Assembly (NCBI RefSeq): GCF_012641475.1
Contig: NZ_JABAIL010000005.1
Location: 372,001 to 436,000 of the forward strand
DNA from: Flammeovirga agarivorans
Lineage (GTDB): Bacteria; Bacteroidota; Bacteroidia; Cytophagales; Flammeovirgaceae
DNA: 64,000 bases
Direction of reading: 5' to 3'
Below the pieces are notes generated by a model. It searched no databases. It was given only the letters and a program-made list of their open reading frames with translations, and was not told the DNA's origin. The translations under genes were made by a program, and so were the position numbers. Below are positions 9,603 to 18,124 of the stretch, in pieces (within the stretch, counting starts at the first letter, position 1; each line of letters starts with the position of its first letter).

Positions 9603-9640
9603 AAAAAAGGCTGTAATAGAATGAACTTCAGTTACAGCCC
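9603..9640 (-). terminator. Terminator of the folA-prmA operon
   Basis: Arms GGCTGTAA (9609-9616) and TTACAGCC (9632-9639) are followed on the minus strand by a run of seven T's. It lies between prmA and the next minus-strand gene. Confidence 0.8.
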
Positions 9641-9695
9641 TAAAGTATAGATACTTTAAATTGCAAAAAATAATCCAAAAAGGGGATTTGGGTAT

Positions 9696-10514
9696 CTAAT
9701 TTTCAAATACCGCACTCACCCAATTGTCTTTTTCTAGGTGAGATACATAAGTTAACCCCACTTCTTTACAACGATCTTTGATTATAGGTAGGTCTTCAGT
9801 GTAGAAGCCACTTAATAATAATTTTCCGTTTTTAACTAAGAGACCTTGGTATGTAGGCATTTCAGATAGGAGAACATTTCTGTTAATGTTGGCCAATACA
9901 ATCTCATATTGGTCTAGTTTCTCCATTTCATTTACTGTTCCGCATGTCACTCTAACATCAACATTATTTAGAGCGGCATTTTCCAGAGCGTTTTCACAAG
10001 ACCAATCTTCAATATCACAAGCATCAACTTGTTTAGCCCCTAATAACTTAGCCATTACAGCAAGAATACCTGTACCACAGCCTAAATCTGCTACATTCTT
10101 ATCTTGATGATCAATCATTAATTGATTTCTTAACATCAATGTGGTTGTAGCATGGTGACCCGTACCAAATGACATTTTTGGAGTAATCACAATTTCGTAT
10201 TTGTACTTAGGATCTTTCGGGTGGAATGATGCTCTAATTTGAAGATCTTCTGAAATTTCTACAGGATTGTAATGACTCTCCCATAGTTTATTCCAGTTTT
10301 GCTTTTCTTGCTCTTCTACATCATAAGTGATTTGATCATCAAAGAAAGAAAGTGCCTCTTTCATTTCTTCTTCATTGAACAGGTTGCTCTCTATGGAAGC
10401 TTCGAAGCCAGTTTCATTTTCTAAAAAGGCATCAAAACCTATATTTCCTAAAATGGCCTGTACCACCTCGCTCATCTCTTCTGAGCACTTTACCTTGATG
10501 ACAACGTATTTCAT
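9696..10514 (-). CDS. prmA: Ribosomal protein L11 methyltransferase
   Basis: The 272-residue SAM-dependent methyltransferase trimethylates ribosomal protein L11. Diagnostic PrmA motifs are SFGTGHHATT (substrate/active-site loop), the SAM-binding motif I VADLGCGTGILAVMA, motif II DACDIEDW and the NANIN-type motif IV, here VLANINRNVLL. The N-terminal ferredoxin-like L11-recognition domain (about 1-90) is present and length matches the family's shorter forms. It lies 10 nt after folA and is in the same minus-strand operon, with a terminator downstream. Confidence 0.95.
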   Translation of the reverse strand: MKYVVIKVKCSEEMSEVVQAILGNIGFDAFLENETGFEASIESNLFNEEEMKEALSFFDDQITYDVEEQEKQNWNKLWESHYNPVEISEDLQIRASFHPKDPKYKYEIVITPKMSFGTGHHATTTLMLRNQLMIDHQDKNVADLGCGTGILAVMAKLLGAKQVDACDIEDWSCENALENAALNNVDVRVTCGTVNEMEKLDQYEIVLANINRNVLLSEMPTYQGLLVKNGKLLLSGFYTEDLPIIKDRCKEVGLTYVSHLEKDNWVSAVFEN

Positions 10515-10524
10515 TATTTATTAA

Positions 10525-11025
10525 CTACTTGCTTATATAATTTACAAAGGAATATGCATAAGGAGAATTCTCTCCTTTTGGGTATTCAAATCTTGAGATT
10601 TCGACCCAGTTTTCAGAAGAAACTTCAGGGAAGAATGTATCTCCAACAAACTGATCATGAATTTCAGTAACGTAAAGTTTATCTGCTAAAGACATGGCTT
10701 CTTCGTAGATGCTTCCACCGCCAATGATAAATACTTCATTTTCTCCATTCTGACGAGCAACTTCAATTGCATCTGTTAAGCTGTTCGCGATTACTGATCT
10801 TTCGTAACCTTGGTACTCGCTATTTCTAGAAATAACAATATTTAGACGGTTAGGAAGACATTTACCGATTGACTCATGAGTCTTGCGGCCCATAATTACA
10901 CAATGACCAGAAGTAACTTTCTTAAAGTATTTCAAATCAGCGGGAATATGCCAAATAAGCTGATTGTCTTTGCCTATCACATTGTTTTCTGCCTTTGCAA
11001 CAATGATAGATATTTTCATATTCAA
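10525..11025 (-). CDS. folA: Dihydrofolate reductase
   Basis: The 166-residue enzyme reduces dihydrofolate to tetrahydrofolate with NADPH. Seen motifs: the Met20-type loop NVIGKDNQLIWHIPADLKYF with the family WxxPxDL core, the VIMGRKTHESIG cofactor segment, the PLPNR-type turn CLPNRLNIVISRN, and EVFIIGGGSIYEEA at the NADPH site. The active-site acidic residue (Asp in IPADL) is present. Translation may start at Met1 or at Met3 (MKIS). It is the first gene of a two-gene operon with prmA. Confidence 0.96.
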   Translation of the reverse strand: MNMKISIIVAKAENNVIGKDNQLIWHIPADLKYFKKVTSGHCVIMGRKTHESIGKCLPNRLNIVISRNSEYQGYERSVIANSLTDAIEVARQNGENEVFIIGGGSIYEEAMSLADKLYVTEIHDQFVGDTFFPEVSSENWVEISRFEYPKGENSPYAYSFVNYISK

Positions 11026-11276
11026 TTAGTTATTCAAAGTGGATACTTTGTAAAAGGGTGACATGAACAGCATCCATAAGAAGTGAAAAATCGATTTAAT
11101 TAGTTTTATCATCACAAAATGTTATTATTTTTTCACCCTATCAACAAATTTAATGGAAAGTTCTATGATATTTTACTCATTAAACTGAATTTGTGTCTTG
11201 TAGTAATCAATATTAGAATGTAAATTACTAGAAGAAACCCTTATTCATCTGTTACCACAAATAAAATTAGCTAAAC

Positions 11277-12098
11277 TTGAAAAAGAAATATATACTTATA
11301 CCTCTGTTGTTAATCCTTGCTATTCCTTTTTCTGGATATGCTCAATTTCCTGTAGAAGAGGAAGATGAGTATTATGAAAAGGAATGGGCTTTTGGAATAA
11401 TGATGAACACCTACGGTGGTTTTATCGGAGGTTTCTCTATACGTCACGCAAGAAATTATTTCTACAGACACAAAATAGAAACTTCTCTAGGACAAGGGAG
11501 TGGTAAAACTAAAGTTACTACTGGTACTGTTGGTAAAATCAAAAATGAAAAAAAATATCACTCTTTTAATCTAGAACTTCTGAGTATTAGACACCCAAAA
11601 GAGCAAAAAAGACAGACGTATACTGGGGAAGGAGTGGTCTTTGGAAAAATGAATCGATTGTATTCCATTCGTCCGATGTTTGGCAAAGAATTGATCATAT
11701 TTAAAAAAGCTAGAAAACAAGGTGTTCAGATTAACTTTTTATATAGTGTTGGTCCTGCAATTGGTATTGTAGCTCCTTATATGGTGAAATATCGAGATGC
11801 TAGTGGAGAAACACAGACCAAGCAATTTACTCAAGATGATTATTTACAATTCAGTAATTATATAGAAGGTACTGGATCTTTAGGTGAAAGTTTATCGAAT
11901 GCAAGTGTTACAGCAGGTTTGGCTTTTAAAGCATCTTTAACTTTCGAATTTGGTATGAACAAAAGAAGTATCACCGGAATTGAGGCAGGTCTAATTGGTG
12001 ACTTGTATGCAAAAGAGGTTCAAATTATGGCTAGTTCTGATAATAGAAATTTTTACTCTGCCATGTTCTTAACGTTCTTCTTTGGTAGTAGAAAATAG
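11277..12098 (+). CDS. Secreted beta-rich outer-membrane-like protein, unknown function
   Basis: The 273-residue product starts at a TTG (11277). An in-frame TAG at 11268-11270 rules out an upstream start, and the next Met (about residue 41) would remove the signal peptide (KKKYILIPLLLILAIPFSGYAQ). The mature protein is rich in Gly/aromatic beta strands and ends FLTFFFGSRK. Several segments (GFIGGFSIRH, VTAGLAFKASLTFEFG, ITGIEAGLIGDLYA) suggest an outer-membrane barrel of 8-12 strands. It is a conserved-hypothetical type in this phylum as far as can be judged by eye; no specific family was recognised. A bidirectional terminator follows. Confidence 0.72.
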   Translation: MKKKYILIPLLLILAIPFSGYAQFPVEEEDEYYEKEWAFGIMMNTYGGFIGGFSIRHARNYFYRHKIETSLGQGSGKTKVTTGTVGKIKNEKKYHSFNLELLSIRHPKEQKRQTYTGEGVVFGKMNRLYSIRPMFGKELIIFKKARKQGVQINFLYSVGPAIGIVAPYMVKYRDASGETQTKQFTQDDYLQFSNYIEGTGSLGESLSNASVTAGLAFKASLTFEFGMNKRSITGIEAGLIGDLYAKEVQIMASSDNRNFYSAMFLTFFFGSRK

Positions 12099-12120
12099 GA
12101 ACATCATTTCATAAAAAGAA

Positions 12121-12157
12121 AAAGACTTCAGTAGTATACTCTACTGAAGTCTTTTTT
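12121..12157. terminator. Bidirectional terminator
   Basis: 14-bp perfect arms AAAGACTTCAGTAG (12121-12134) and CTACTGAAGTCTTT (12141-12154), 6-nt loop, T-run after and A-run before. It serves the convergent barrel-like gene and the L,D-transpeptidase gene. Confidence 0.92.
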
Positions 12158-12158
12158 A

Positions 12159-13949
12159 TTAATATGGCTTTTTATCTAATTGTTTCAATACCCTTTTATC
12201 TCTTGAATAGATGTCGTCGTAGAAGTGTATTGCATCTTCAGGGCCTAATATCGCCGTAAAGTACATTAAATAAACAGTAGGTCGATCTTGTAAATACACC
12301 CTTTTAAGTTCTCCTTCCTTAATTATTTCTTCAATCTTTTGCTCTGTATAATTAGGGTCGTTAATTAAAATAGAAGCCAGTTTTACAGGTTGATAAACTC
12401 GAATACAACCATGGCTAAATGCTCTGGTGTTTTTACTGAAAAGGTACCTTGAAGGTGTATCATGTAAATAAATAGAATACTTATTCGGGAATATAAATTT
12501 CACATGACCTAATGCATTTCTTGGTCCTGATCCCTGTACGATGAAGTAAGGAAAGTTTGTTTGTTTGATAGATTTCCAATCAACTGTTGTAGGATCAATA
12601 ATATTGTTTGACCTGTCATATAGAGTCATATTATGTTTTCCTAAATAAGAAGCATCCTTTTTCAGTTTTGGAAGCATCTCTTTTGAAGCAATACTATAAG
12701 GTACCGTCCAAGTAGGATTGATATCGATATAACTTAACTTGGACTTAAATACAGGAGTCTGATGATATGGTTTACCAGTAATTACTTTTGTTTGGTAAAA
12801 CCACCTTCCATTTTTATGTAGGAATAACGCATAACTAGGGATATTCACAAAGATGAAATTATCTTTATCTTCTGGGTTGATCCACCTTGTACGCTCTAAA
12901 TTCACTCTTAAAGTGTTGATTCTATCTTTGATTGGAATATTTAACTGTTTTAAAGTGGCTTTACCCACTTTGCCGTCAGTCTCTAAACCGTACATTTCTT
13001 GGAACTTGATTACAGATCGGCGTAGATTATCATCAAATATTGTTGAAGTGGTATCTAAGAATTGAACAGTAACCATGCTTGAATCCAATACAGGTATTGG
13101 AGAATAGGGAATAAATGATTTGACAGTATCAACTTTAGGATGAATTGAAGGGGCATCATTAACCACAACACCTTCGCTATGTGATCTGTAAACAGAATCT
13201 ACTTTTAAAATAGTAGTATCAAAAGTGATGAGATTACCTGTAACTGCTAATCTTTTTCTTAGTTCTGGAATATATTCATTTTGGTCACCGACCTCAATAC
13301 TTTCCATTTTTGGAAGCTTACTCCAACCACCACTTTCTTTTATTTCTCTTAGCTGAGCTAATGTTGCTTTTAATCCAGTATATAAAACATCTTTAGGTTT
13401 TAGTGTTGAAATAGCCTCTTTCACTAAACCTGCCTGAATGGGCTCAAGGAAAAGCTCAATCTTATCACCATCAATTTCCTGAGTATCATAATTCCATGTA
13501 GTTGAAATCGTTTCTGGTTGAACTTTACCCCATAGGTAATGTGATGATAAAAGTATCCCTGCATCTGTCATTAAAATATCTAGTGTAGCTGCTTCCAATG
13601 AAGTTATTGATCCTTCCTTTTTCTTATTCAACAGCGTTTCAATATGTTCTAAATGATAATGTTCAGGGGTTAACCCATCATTGTAGGCATCATGAATACT
13701 ATAAATTAATCCATCGATAGATGTAGGTGATTTCCATATATAATCATAATCCACTCTTTCATAAATAAGTGGCATTAGACTATCAGAAAAGAAAGTGTAT
13801 TCAGCATTTGGATCAGAAACAGTAGAAAGTACGCGTTGAATATCGTCTTTTGAAGCATTTTGTGCGTTAAGCTGAATAGCAGAGAAGAAAAGTGCACAAA
13901 TGTAGATTAAAAAGTTTCTGGAGTATAAAATTGATAGAGATAAGCTCAT
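12159..13949 (-). CDS. L,D-transpeptidase of YcbB/LdtD type
   Basis: The 596-residue periplasmic enzyme should form 3-3 cross-links in peptidoglycan or attach proteins to it. In order: an N-terminal signal/anchor (to about residue 29, ending LNAQ), a helical scaffold domain (about 35-240), a peptidoglycan-binding-like repeat (FQEMYGLETDGKVGKATL) and a YkuD catalytic domain with the motif SHGCIRV, catalytic Cys515 and His513. The upstream INPTWTVPYSIA segment fits the YcbB branch. The catalytic motif is complete. The gene stands alone, bounded by a terminator on each side, and its chromosomal neighbours do not restrict its role further. Confidence 0.93.
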   Translation of the reverse strand: MSLSLSILYSRNFLIYICALFFSAIQLNAQNASKDDIQRVLSTVSDPNAEYTFFSDSLMPLIYERVDYDYIWKSPTSIDGLIYSIHDAYNDGLTPEHYHLEHIETLLNKKKEGSITSLEAATLDILMTDAGILLSSHYLWGKVQPETISTTWNYDTQEIDGDKIELFLEPIQAGLVKEAISTLKPKDVLYTGLKATLAQLREIKESGGWSKLPKMESIEVGDQNEYIPELRKRLAVTGNLITFDTTILKVDSVYRSHSEGVVVNDAPSIHPKVDTVKSFIPYSPIPVLDSSMVTVQFLDTTSTIFDDNLRRSVIKFQEMYGLETDGKVGKATLKQLNIPIKDRINTLRVNLERTRWINPEDKDNFIFVNIPSYALFLHKNGRWFYQTKVITGKPYHQTPVFKSKLSYIDINPTWTVPYSIASKEMLPKLKKDASYLGKHNMTLYDRSNNIIDPTTVDWKSIKQTNFPYFIVQGSGPRNALGHVKFIFPNKYSIYLHDTPSRYLFSKNTRAFSHGCIRVYQPVKLASILINDPNYTEQKIEEIIKEGELKRVYLQDRPTVYLMYFTAILGPEDAIHFYDDIYSRDKRVLKQLDKKPY

Positions 13950-13959
13950 AAAGCTCTAT

Positions 13960-14011
13960 TAGAAAAAAAGTATTTGCTAGAATTATTTCTATATAACCCT
14001 AACAAATACTT
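13960..14011 (-). terminator. Terminator downstream of the MarR gene
   Basis: On the minus strand AAGTATTTGTTAG pairs with CTAGCAAATACTT (9 perfect base pairs, 13968-13976 with 14003-14011, plus wobble extension), followed by a run of T's. It separates the MarR gene from the L,D-transpeptidase gene. Confidence 0.8.
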
Positions 14012-14021
14012 ATTATATGAT

Positions 14022-14579
14022 TTAGTCTTCAATAATTTGTTTGTGATACTTGTTGATGTTCTCAAGACATCTTCTTAAAATATCAACAGCAAACTGAATA
14101 TCTTTTAGTTCAATACCTTCGGTAATTTGTAAAATTGAAGTTTCTGCAATTCCAATTACTTGATCTTTAAGATCTCTTGCTCTCCTTGTTAAATAAACAA
14201 GTTTAGAACGCTTGTCGTTAGGGTTAGGCACTCTAGTTACAAGGCTATTTTTTTCCATATTGTCGATCAAGCTTGTAATACTTGCTCTATTTTTCAAAAG
14301 GAAAGTAGCAAATTCTTGTTGTGCTCGCCCATCTTTTTCCCATAGCATAACTAATACATCCCACTGTTCACGTGAGATTGGAAGACCTTCTTTTTCAAAA
14401 GCACGACCAAGAGTGTAGTTTCCTAGCCTAGAAGTTTGTGCTATTATTTTAGTCAACTTCCTTCTTTCTTCAACGTCTTCTCTCATTAAACTATTCATAT
14501 AATTGTCCTTTACTATGTAATGATGTGGTTCATCTTTTTTAACAAGTTCTAATGTACTTATTTGTTGGGGTTTAATCAA
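14022..14579 (-). CDS. MarR-family transcriptional regulator
   Basis: The 185-residue protein has a winged helix-turn-helix. The core runs from about residue 45 to 150: helix LGNYTLGRAFEKEG, recognition region FLLKNRASITSLIDNMEKNSLV, and wing TRVPNPNDKRSKLVYLT, all typical of MarR. The effector is unknown. The ORF carries an unusual 30-residue N-terminal extension; Met28 (MNSLM) is a plausible alternative start. It lies 25 nt downstream of a small envelope-protein gene and is probably in the same transcript. No operator could be assigned. Confidence 0.9.
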   Translation of the reverse strand: MIKPQQISTLELVKKDEPHHYIVKDNYMNSLMREDVEERRKLTKIIAQTSRLGNYTLGRAFEKEGLPISREQWDVLVMLWEKDGRAQQEFATFLLKNRASITSLIDNMEKNSLVTRVPNPNDKRSKLVYLTRRARDLKDQVIGIAETSILQITEGIELKDIQFAVDILRRCLENINKYHKQIIED

Positions 14580-14604
14580 TAGTTTTAATTGTTAAAAATA
14601 AAAC

Positions 14605-14988
14605 TCACTGATTATCAGATAGTAATTGTAGTGCTTTTTCAAGCTTTTGTTTCGTTAATTCCGATTCCCCTTCTAAAGCTTCTTGTTTAAGAGAAAGTTG
14701 AATATCGTCTAAAATATTGTTTACATCAGCTACATTATTACCTGTTTCAGTATCAGGGGAAGCATTTTCTAAATGGTGCTGAGCCAAATTGATTCTTTGT
14801 TGTACCTGAGATATCGCTGATAACCTCTCGCTCATGTGAGAATACTTCATATCAGTTGATATCAAACTTTTTGCATTCTGTAGTTCTTCTGTTGCCTTTC
14901 TGATGTTGTCATCAGCACTAACCGTAAGGATGGCGAAGAACGACAATAACACAATAATGATTATGGAGATTTGGAATTTATAGTTCAT
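14605..14988 (-). CDS. Small membrane-anchored or secreted helical protein, unknown function
   Basis: The 127-residue product has a hydrophobic N-terminus (about residues 6-24, IIIIVLLSFFAILTVSA) that is a signal peptide or anchor, then an all-helical, Gln/Leu/Glu-rich periplasmic part (ATEELQNAKSL, QVQQRINLAQHHLE) with heptad spacing. No family was recognised. It precedes the MarR gene by 25 nt in the same direction, so the pair may form a sensing or stress unit (inference). It is divergent from the Hsp20 pair. Confidence 0.7.
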   Translation of the reverse strand: MNYKFQISIIIIVLLSFFAILTVSADDNIRKATEELQNAKSLISTDMKYSHMSERLSAISQVQQRINLAQHHLENASPDTETGNNVADVNNILDDIQLSLKQEALEGESELTKQKLEKALQLLSDNQ

Positions 14989-15097
14989 AAAGCTAGAGAA
15001 TTAATAGTTTAAGTGACTTTATTATGTTGTACGCTAAAAAGTTCATTTCAACTGACATTGTTCACATTTGTTTTATTGCTCATTTAATTGATTTTGC

Positions 15098-15177
15098 CAA
15101 AATGACAGTTGATTTATTATATTTTTACCTAAATGAAGACAAAATGACATTAAATTTTCGTTGGCATACTCATTGTA
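15098..15177 (+). promoter_or_regulatory. Candidate regulatory region of the hsp20 pair (direct repeats and sigma-54-like site)
   Basis: The 10-mer CAAAATGACA occurs at 15098-15107 and again at 15140-15149, 42 bp apart (four helical turns). Just downstream, TGGCATA-N4-TTGTA (15162-15177) resembles the sigma-54 -24/-12 element TGGCACG-N4-TTGCW. It keeps the -24 GG but has GT in place of GC at -12. No good TAnnTTTG box is seen before the first hsp20. Assignment is tentative. Confidence 0.35.
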
Positions 15178-15226
15178 AATTTATGATCGAAATTGATTAA
15201 TAATTTAAACTTAAAATATATATAAA

Positions 15227-15649
15227 ATGGGTATCTCAAAATCACAATATTATCCTCGTAGAAATAGATCTTTTGTAGCTGATTTTTTCAATACAATTGA
15301 AAGAAATGTAACAACACATATTCCAGTAAATGTGAAAGAATTGGAAACTGAATACCAATTAGAGTTGGTTGTTCCAGGTTATAAAAAAGAACTTTTTTCT
15401 ATTGATGTAGAGTTAGATAAGTTGACAATAGAATACAAGCAACCTACGAAAGAAACAGAAGAAGGTAATAACGAGAGTATTGAAAAATTCTTAGTAAGAG
15501 GTTATGAAGTGAAAGACTTTAAAAAAGTATATAAGCTTCCTGAGAATGTAAATACAGAGAAATTATCAGCGAAATTTGAACAAGGAATTTTGTTGATTTC
15601 ACTTGTTAAAAGTGAAGAAAAAGCACCTTTAAAAGTATCTATTCAATAA
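15227..15649 (+). CDS. Small heat-shock protein (Hsp20/alpha-crystallin), copy 1
   Basis: The 140-residue ATP-independent holdase has an alpha-crystallin domain over about residues 30-125. Visible strands are VPVNV-like IPVNVKELETEYQLELVVPG, LDKLTIEYKQ, and the closing beta-strand block KLSAKFEQGILLISL, which matches the family AxxxNGVLxIxxPK element. The N-terminal part (MGISKSQYYPRR...FNTIERN) is short, as in other small Bacteroidota forms. The final residues LKVSIQ stand in for the I-x-I oligomerisation tail. It is 12 nt upstream of a second hsp20 and co-transcribed with it; the copies are clearly paralogous but far from identical. Confidence 0.94.
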   Translation: MGISKSQYYPRRNRSFVADFFNTIERNVTTHIPVNVKELETEYQLELVVPGYKKELFSIDVELDKLTIEYKQPTKETEEGNNESIEKFLVRGYEVKDFKKVYKLPENVNTEKLSAKFEQGILLISLVKSEEKAPLKVSIQ

Positions 15650-15661
15650 AAAATATTAAGA

Positions 15662-16072
15662 ATGAAGTATTCAATGTCTGATTATCCATCAACTTTTATA
15701 TCATCATTCATGAATGATGTGATCAATGTGTTAGATACTGTAAACCCAACGGATGCTCATGTTCCAATGAATGTGAAAGAAGGAGCAGAAGGGTATACTG
15801 TAGAAGTTGTTATTCCTGGAATAAAAAAAGAAGAGGTTTCTATTTCTGTTGAAGAAAATAAATTAGTGATTTCACACCAATATCTTGAAGAAGATGCAGA
15901 AGGAGTGAAATTCCTAAAAAGAGAATTTAAGGGTAAATCGTTTGAAAGAACATTCACTTTACCAAATAATATTGATACGGAAAATATCAATGCTTCTTAT
16001 AACGACGGAATTTTAACAGTAACTCTTCCTAAAAATATTAATGTTGAGAAGAAAAAAATTGATATCAACTAA
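15662..16072 (+). CDS. Small heat-shock protein (Hsp20/alpha-crystallin), copy 2
   Basis: The 136-residue protein has an alpha-crystallin domain (about residues 30-130). It is more canonical than copy 1: VPMNVKEGAEGYTVEVVIPGIKKEEVSI, KLVISHQY, GKSFERTFTLPNNID and NASYNDGILTVTLPK. It should bind unfolding proteins in the cytoplasm, probably in mixed oligomers with copy 1 (inference). It is the last gene of the pair and is followed by a clear terminator. Confidence 0.95.
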   Translation: MKYSMSDYPSTFISSFMNDVINVLDTVNPTDAHVPMNVKEGAEGYTVEVVIPGIKKEEVSISVEENKLVISHQYLEEDAEGVKFLKREFKGKSFERTFTLPNNIDTENINASYNDGILTVTLPKNINVEKKKIDIN

Positions 16073-16098
16073 TAAATAATCGTCAAATCCAATAAATC

Positions 16099-16132
16099 GA
16101 AGCCAACTTGTTTAATCAGGTTGGCTTTTTTT
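16099..16132 (+). terminator. Terminator of the hsp20 operon
   Basis: AAGCCAACTTG and CAGGTTGGCTT (about 16100-16127, one G-T pair, 6-nt loop) followed by a T-run. Confidence 0.88.
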
Positions 16133-16254
16133 CTTTATATATCACATGATTCTTTAAATTGCATGTTGATTTGATTTACTCAATAAATAAGAAGTGAATC
16201 TAATATTTGTACTAAATTAAACGGTTATCAATATTGGCAATTTTGTCACCTTCT

Positions 16255-18036
16255 ATGAAACACATTTTTACATTACTCTTTTGTGTAATTCTATCCATGC
16301 CTTTGCTGGCTCAATCAAACGGAGGAAAAACAGAATCAGATAAATATACTTACGCTAAACAGTTAATTGACCAAGGAAAATATCAACCTGGTATTGTGGT
16401 TTTAGAGGATATGTTAAACATGAAAAATGTTACTCTTCAACCTTATGCATTAACATTAATGGGATATGCATATTATCAGGAAGGGAATTACCAGGAAGCG
16501 AGTGCTCAATTACAAAAAGTAGTGAGTTTATACTCTTCATGGAATCACCTTGATGAAGCACGCTACCTATTAGGTAACGTTTATGTAAAAGAAGGGAAAG
16601 TGGATGAAGCTATTGAGCTTTTTAATAAAATTACAACTGATAGCTTCGCAGAAAATATTAATGCAATAACTCACCACTCGGCTGAGGATTTAACTTATGA
16701 AGAAGTAAAATCTCTTTATGACAAATACCCCAATAATGAGATTGTACAATTGGTATTATTGGAGAAATTACAATCTCTTTCTGAAGATCAAAAAGATAAT
16801 GAGTTATTAGAAAAACTTGCTCAGAATCTAGGGGTTGAAATCAGTAAGCACTTTGTAAAGAAATCTGAGTTTAAAGATGTATATACTGTGGCTGTGATGC
16901 TTCCGTTTTTTACTGAAACTACGGATGGAGCAGCTTTAAGAGTAAAAAATGAGTTTGTATATAACATCTATCAAGGTATTTTATTAGGAAAGGAATACTT
17001 AGAAAAAAGAGATATTAAAGTTGATGTTTTAGCATTTGATACAAAAAGAGATACAACTCATATTAAATCATTGTTGTCTGAAGCATCTATGAAGAATGTA
17101 GATCTTATTGTTGGTCCATTGTATGCGAATATGATTCCTTATGTACAGGCATTTTCAGATTCTACAGGCATTCCAATGGTTAATCCGATATCAAATAATT
17201 CTTCTATAATCGCTGATCACCCTAATGCGTTTTTAGTTACTTCAACTCCTGCTACTATTGGTAAAAGCTTGGGACACCACTTAAGAGAGCAAGAATTAGC
17301 GGCTTTAGAGTTAATTCCAGAAGAAGACTCGATGAGAATTAAAGCGGATACCGTAGAAGCGTATGTGATTTTTGGCCATTCAACAAAAGAAAAGAAAATG
17401 GCAGCATCATTTAAAGAAGCATATGAAGAGAAGGGTGGTAAGATTGCTGTTTATCAAGAATTTGACCCGGTAGATGGTTTTAAAATCACTCAAGAACTCT
17501 TTGATCCATTGGCTAAAGTAATTGAAGGCGATTCGATCGAATTCGTAAAAGATTCTACAGCACATGTATTTGTTGCAGTAACGAATGAAGTTGAAGCTTT
17601 AAGTACAATTAGTGCTTTACTTTCTTTAGGGCCAGAAGCAACAACATATGTTCCTGAGGAGTGGTTGAAGTTTAAGCAATTAAGCTATGGACAAATGGAG
17701 TCAGCAAAAATCAATATCATGTTCCCAAGTTGGTACAATGATGATGATTATAGAGTAAAAACACTTATTGCAGATTACCAAGAGAAGTTTAATAACCAGC
17801 CTACAGACTTTGTATTTAAAGGATTTGAAACCATTTTCACTTTCGGTTCTATCCTTCATGAATATGGAAACGGTTTTGTTTCTGCTTTGCAAGAATCTGA
17901 AAAACAAAGAAAAGGATATATGCTACCTGCTGTTAATTATTTTGAGTCGCAAGACAATCAGTATGTACCTATTATCCAATTTGTAGATGGAGATTTGAAA
18001 AATACAACTCCTCCCAAGTTTGAAGAACTTGACTAG
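16255..18036 (+). CDS. Secreted TPR plus periplasmic-binding-fold protein (LpoA-like architecture)
   Basis: The ATG at 16255 is preferred over the in-frame TTG at 16234, because it directly starts a signal peptide (MKHIFTLLFCVILSMPLLAQ). Next come tetratricopeptide-like repeats (about residues 25-125; units such as LTLMGYAYYQEGNYQEASAQ and ARYLLGNVYVKEGKVDEA). From about 205 there is a type I periplasmic-binding (Peripla_BP_6/LivK-like) domain: YTVAVMLPFF, NIYQGILLGKEYL, DLIVGPLYANMI, IPMVNPISNNS. TPR plus a PBP fold is the layout of the gammaproteobacterial LpoA activator of PBP1A, and similar proteins occur in Bacteroidota. A lipid-anchor Cys is not present. No ABC permease is nearby, so a role in uptake is unlikely. 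It is flanked by terminators. Confidence 0.82.
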   Translation: MKHIFTLLFCVILSMPLLAQSNGGKTESDKYTYAKQLIDQGKYQPGIVVLEDMLNMKNVTLQPYALTLMGYAYYQEGNYQEASAQLQKVVSLYSSWNHLDEARYLLGNVYVKEGKVDEAIELFNKITTDSFAENINAITHHSAEDLTYEEVKSLYDKYPNNEIVQLVLLEKLQSLSEDQKDNELLEKLAQNLGVEISKHFVKKSEFKDVYTVAVMLPFFTETTDGAALRVKNEFVYNIYQGILLGKEYLEKRDIKVDVLAFDTKRDTTHIKSLLSEASMKNVDLIVGPLYANMIPYVQAFSDSTGIPMVNPISNNSSIIADHPNAFLVTSTPATIGKSLGHHLREQELAALELIPEEDSMRIKADTVEAYVIFGHSTKEKKMAASFKEAYEEKGGKIAVYQEFDPVDGFKITQELFDPLAKVIEGDSIEFVKDSTAHVFVAVTNEVEALSTISALLSLGPEATTYVPEEWLKFKQLSYGQMESAKINIMFPSWYNDDDYRVKTLIADYQEKFNNQPTDFVFKGFETIFTFGSILHEYGNGFVSALQESEKQRKGYMLPAVNYFESQDNQYVPIIQFVDGDLKNTTPPKFEELD

Positions 18037-18057
18037 ATAAAAAGATACAATAATGAG

Positions 18058-18106
18058 AAAAGCTGCTTAAGGGATACAATGAGGTTCTTTTAAGCAGCTT
18101 TTCTTG
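18058..18106 (+). terminator. Terminator-like hairpin between the TPR/PBP gene and trmH
   Basis: 13-bp perfect arms AAAAGCTGCTTAA (18058-18070) and TTAAGCAGCTTTT (18090-18102) end in TTTT. It lies 22 nt after the upstream stop and 22 nt before the trmH ATG, leaving little room for a separate trmH promoter. Confidence 0.8.
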
Positions 18107-18124
18107 GCTAATAAAGTAATATAA

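Noticed and set aside
16234-16254. TTG start for the TPR/PBP protein
   Set aside because: The seven extra residues precede a complete signal peptide that begins at the ATG at 16255.
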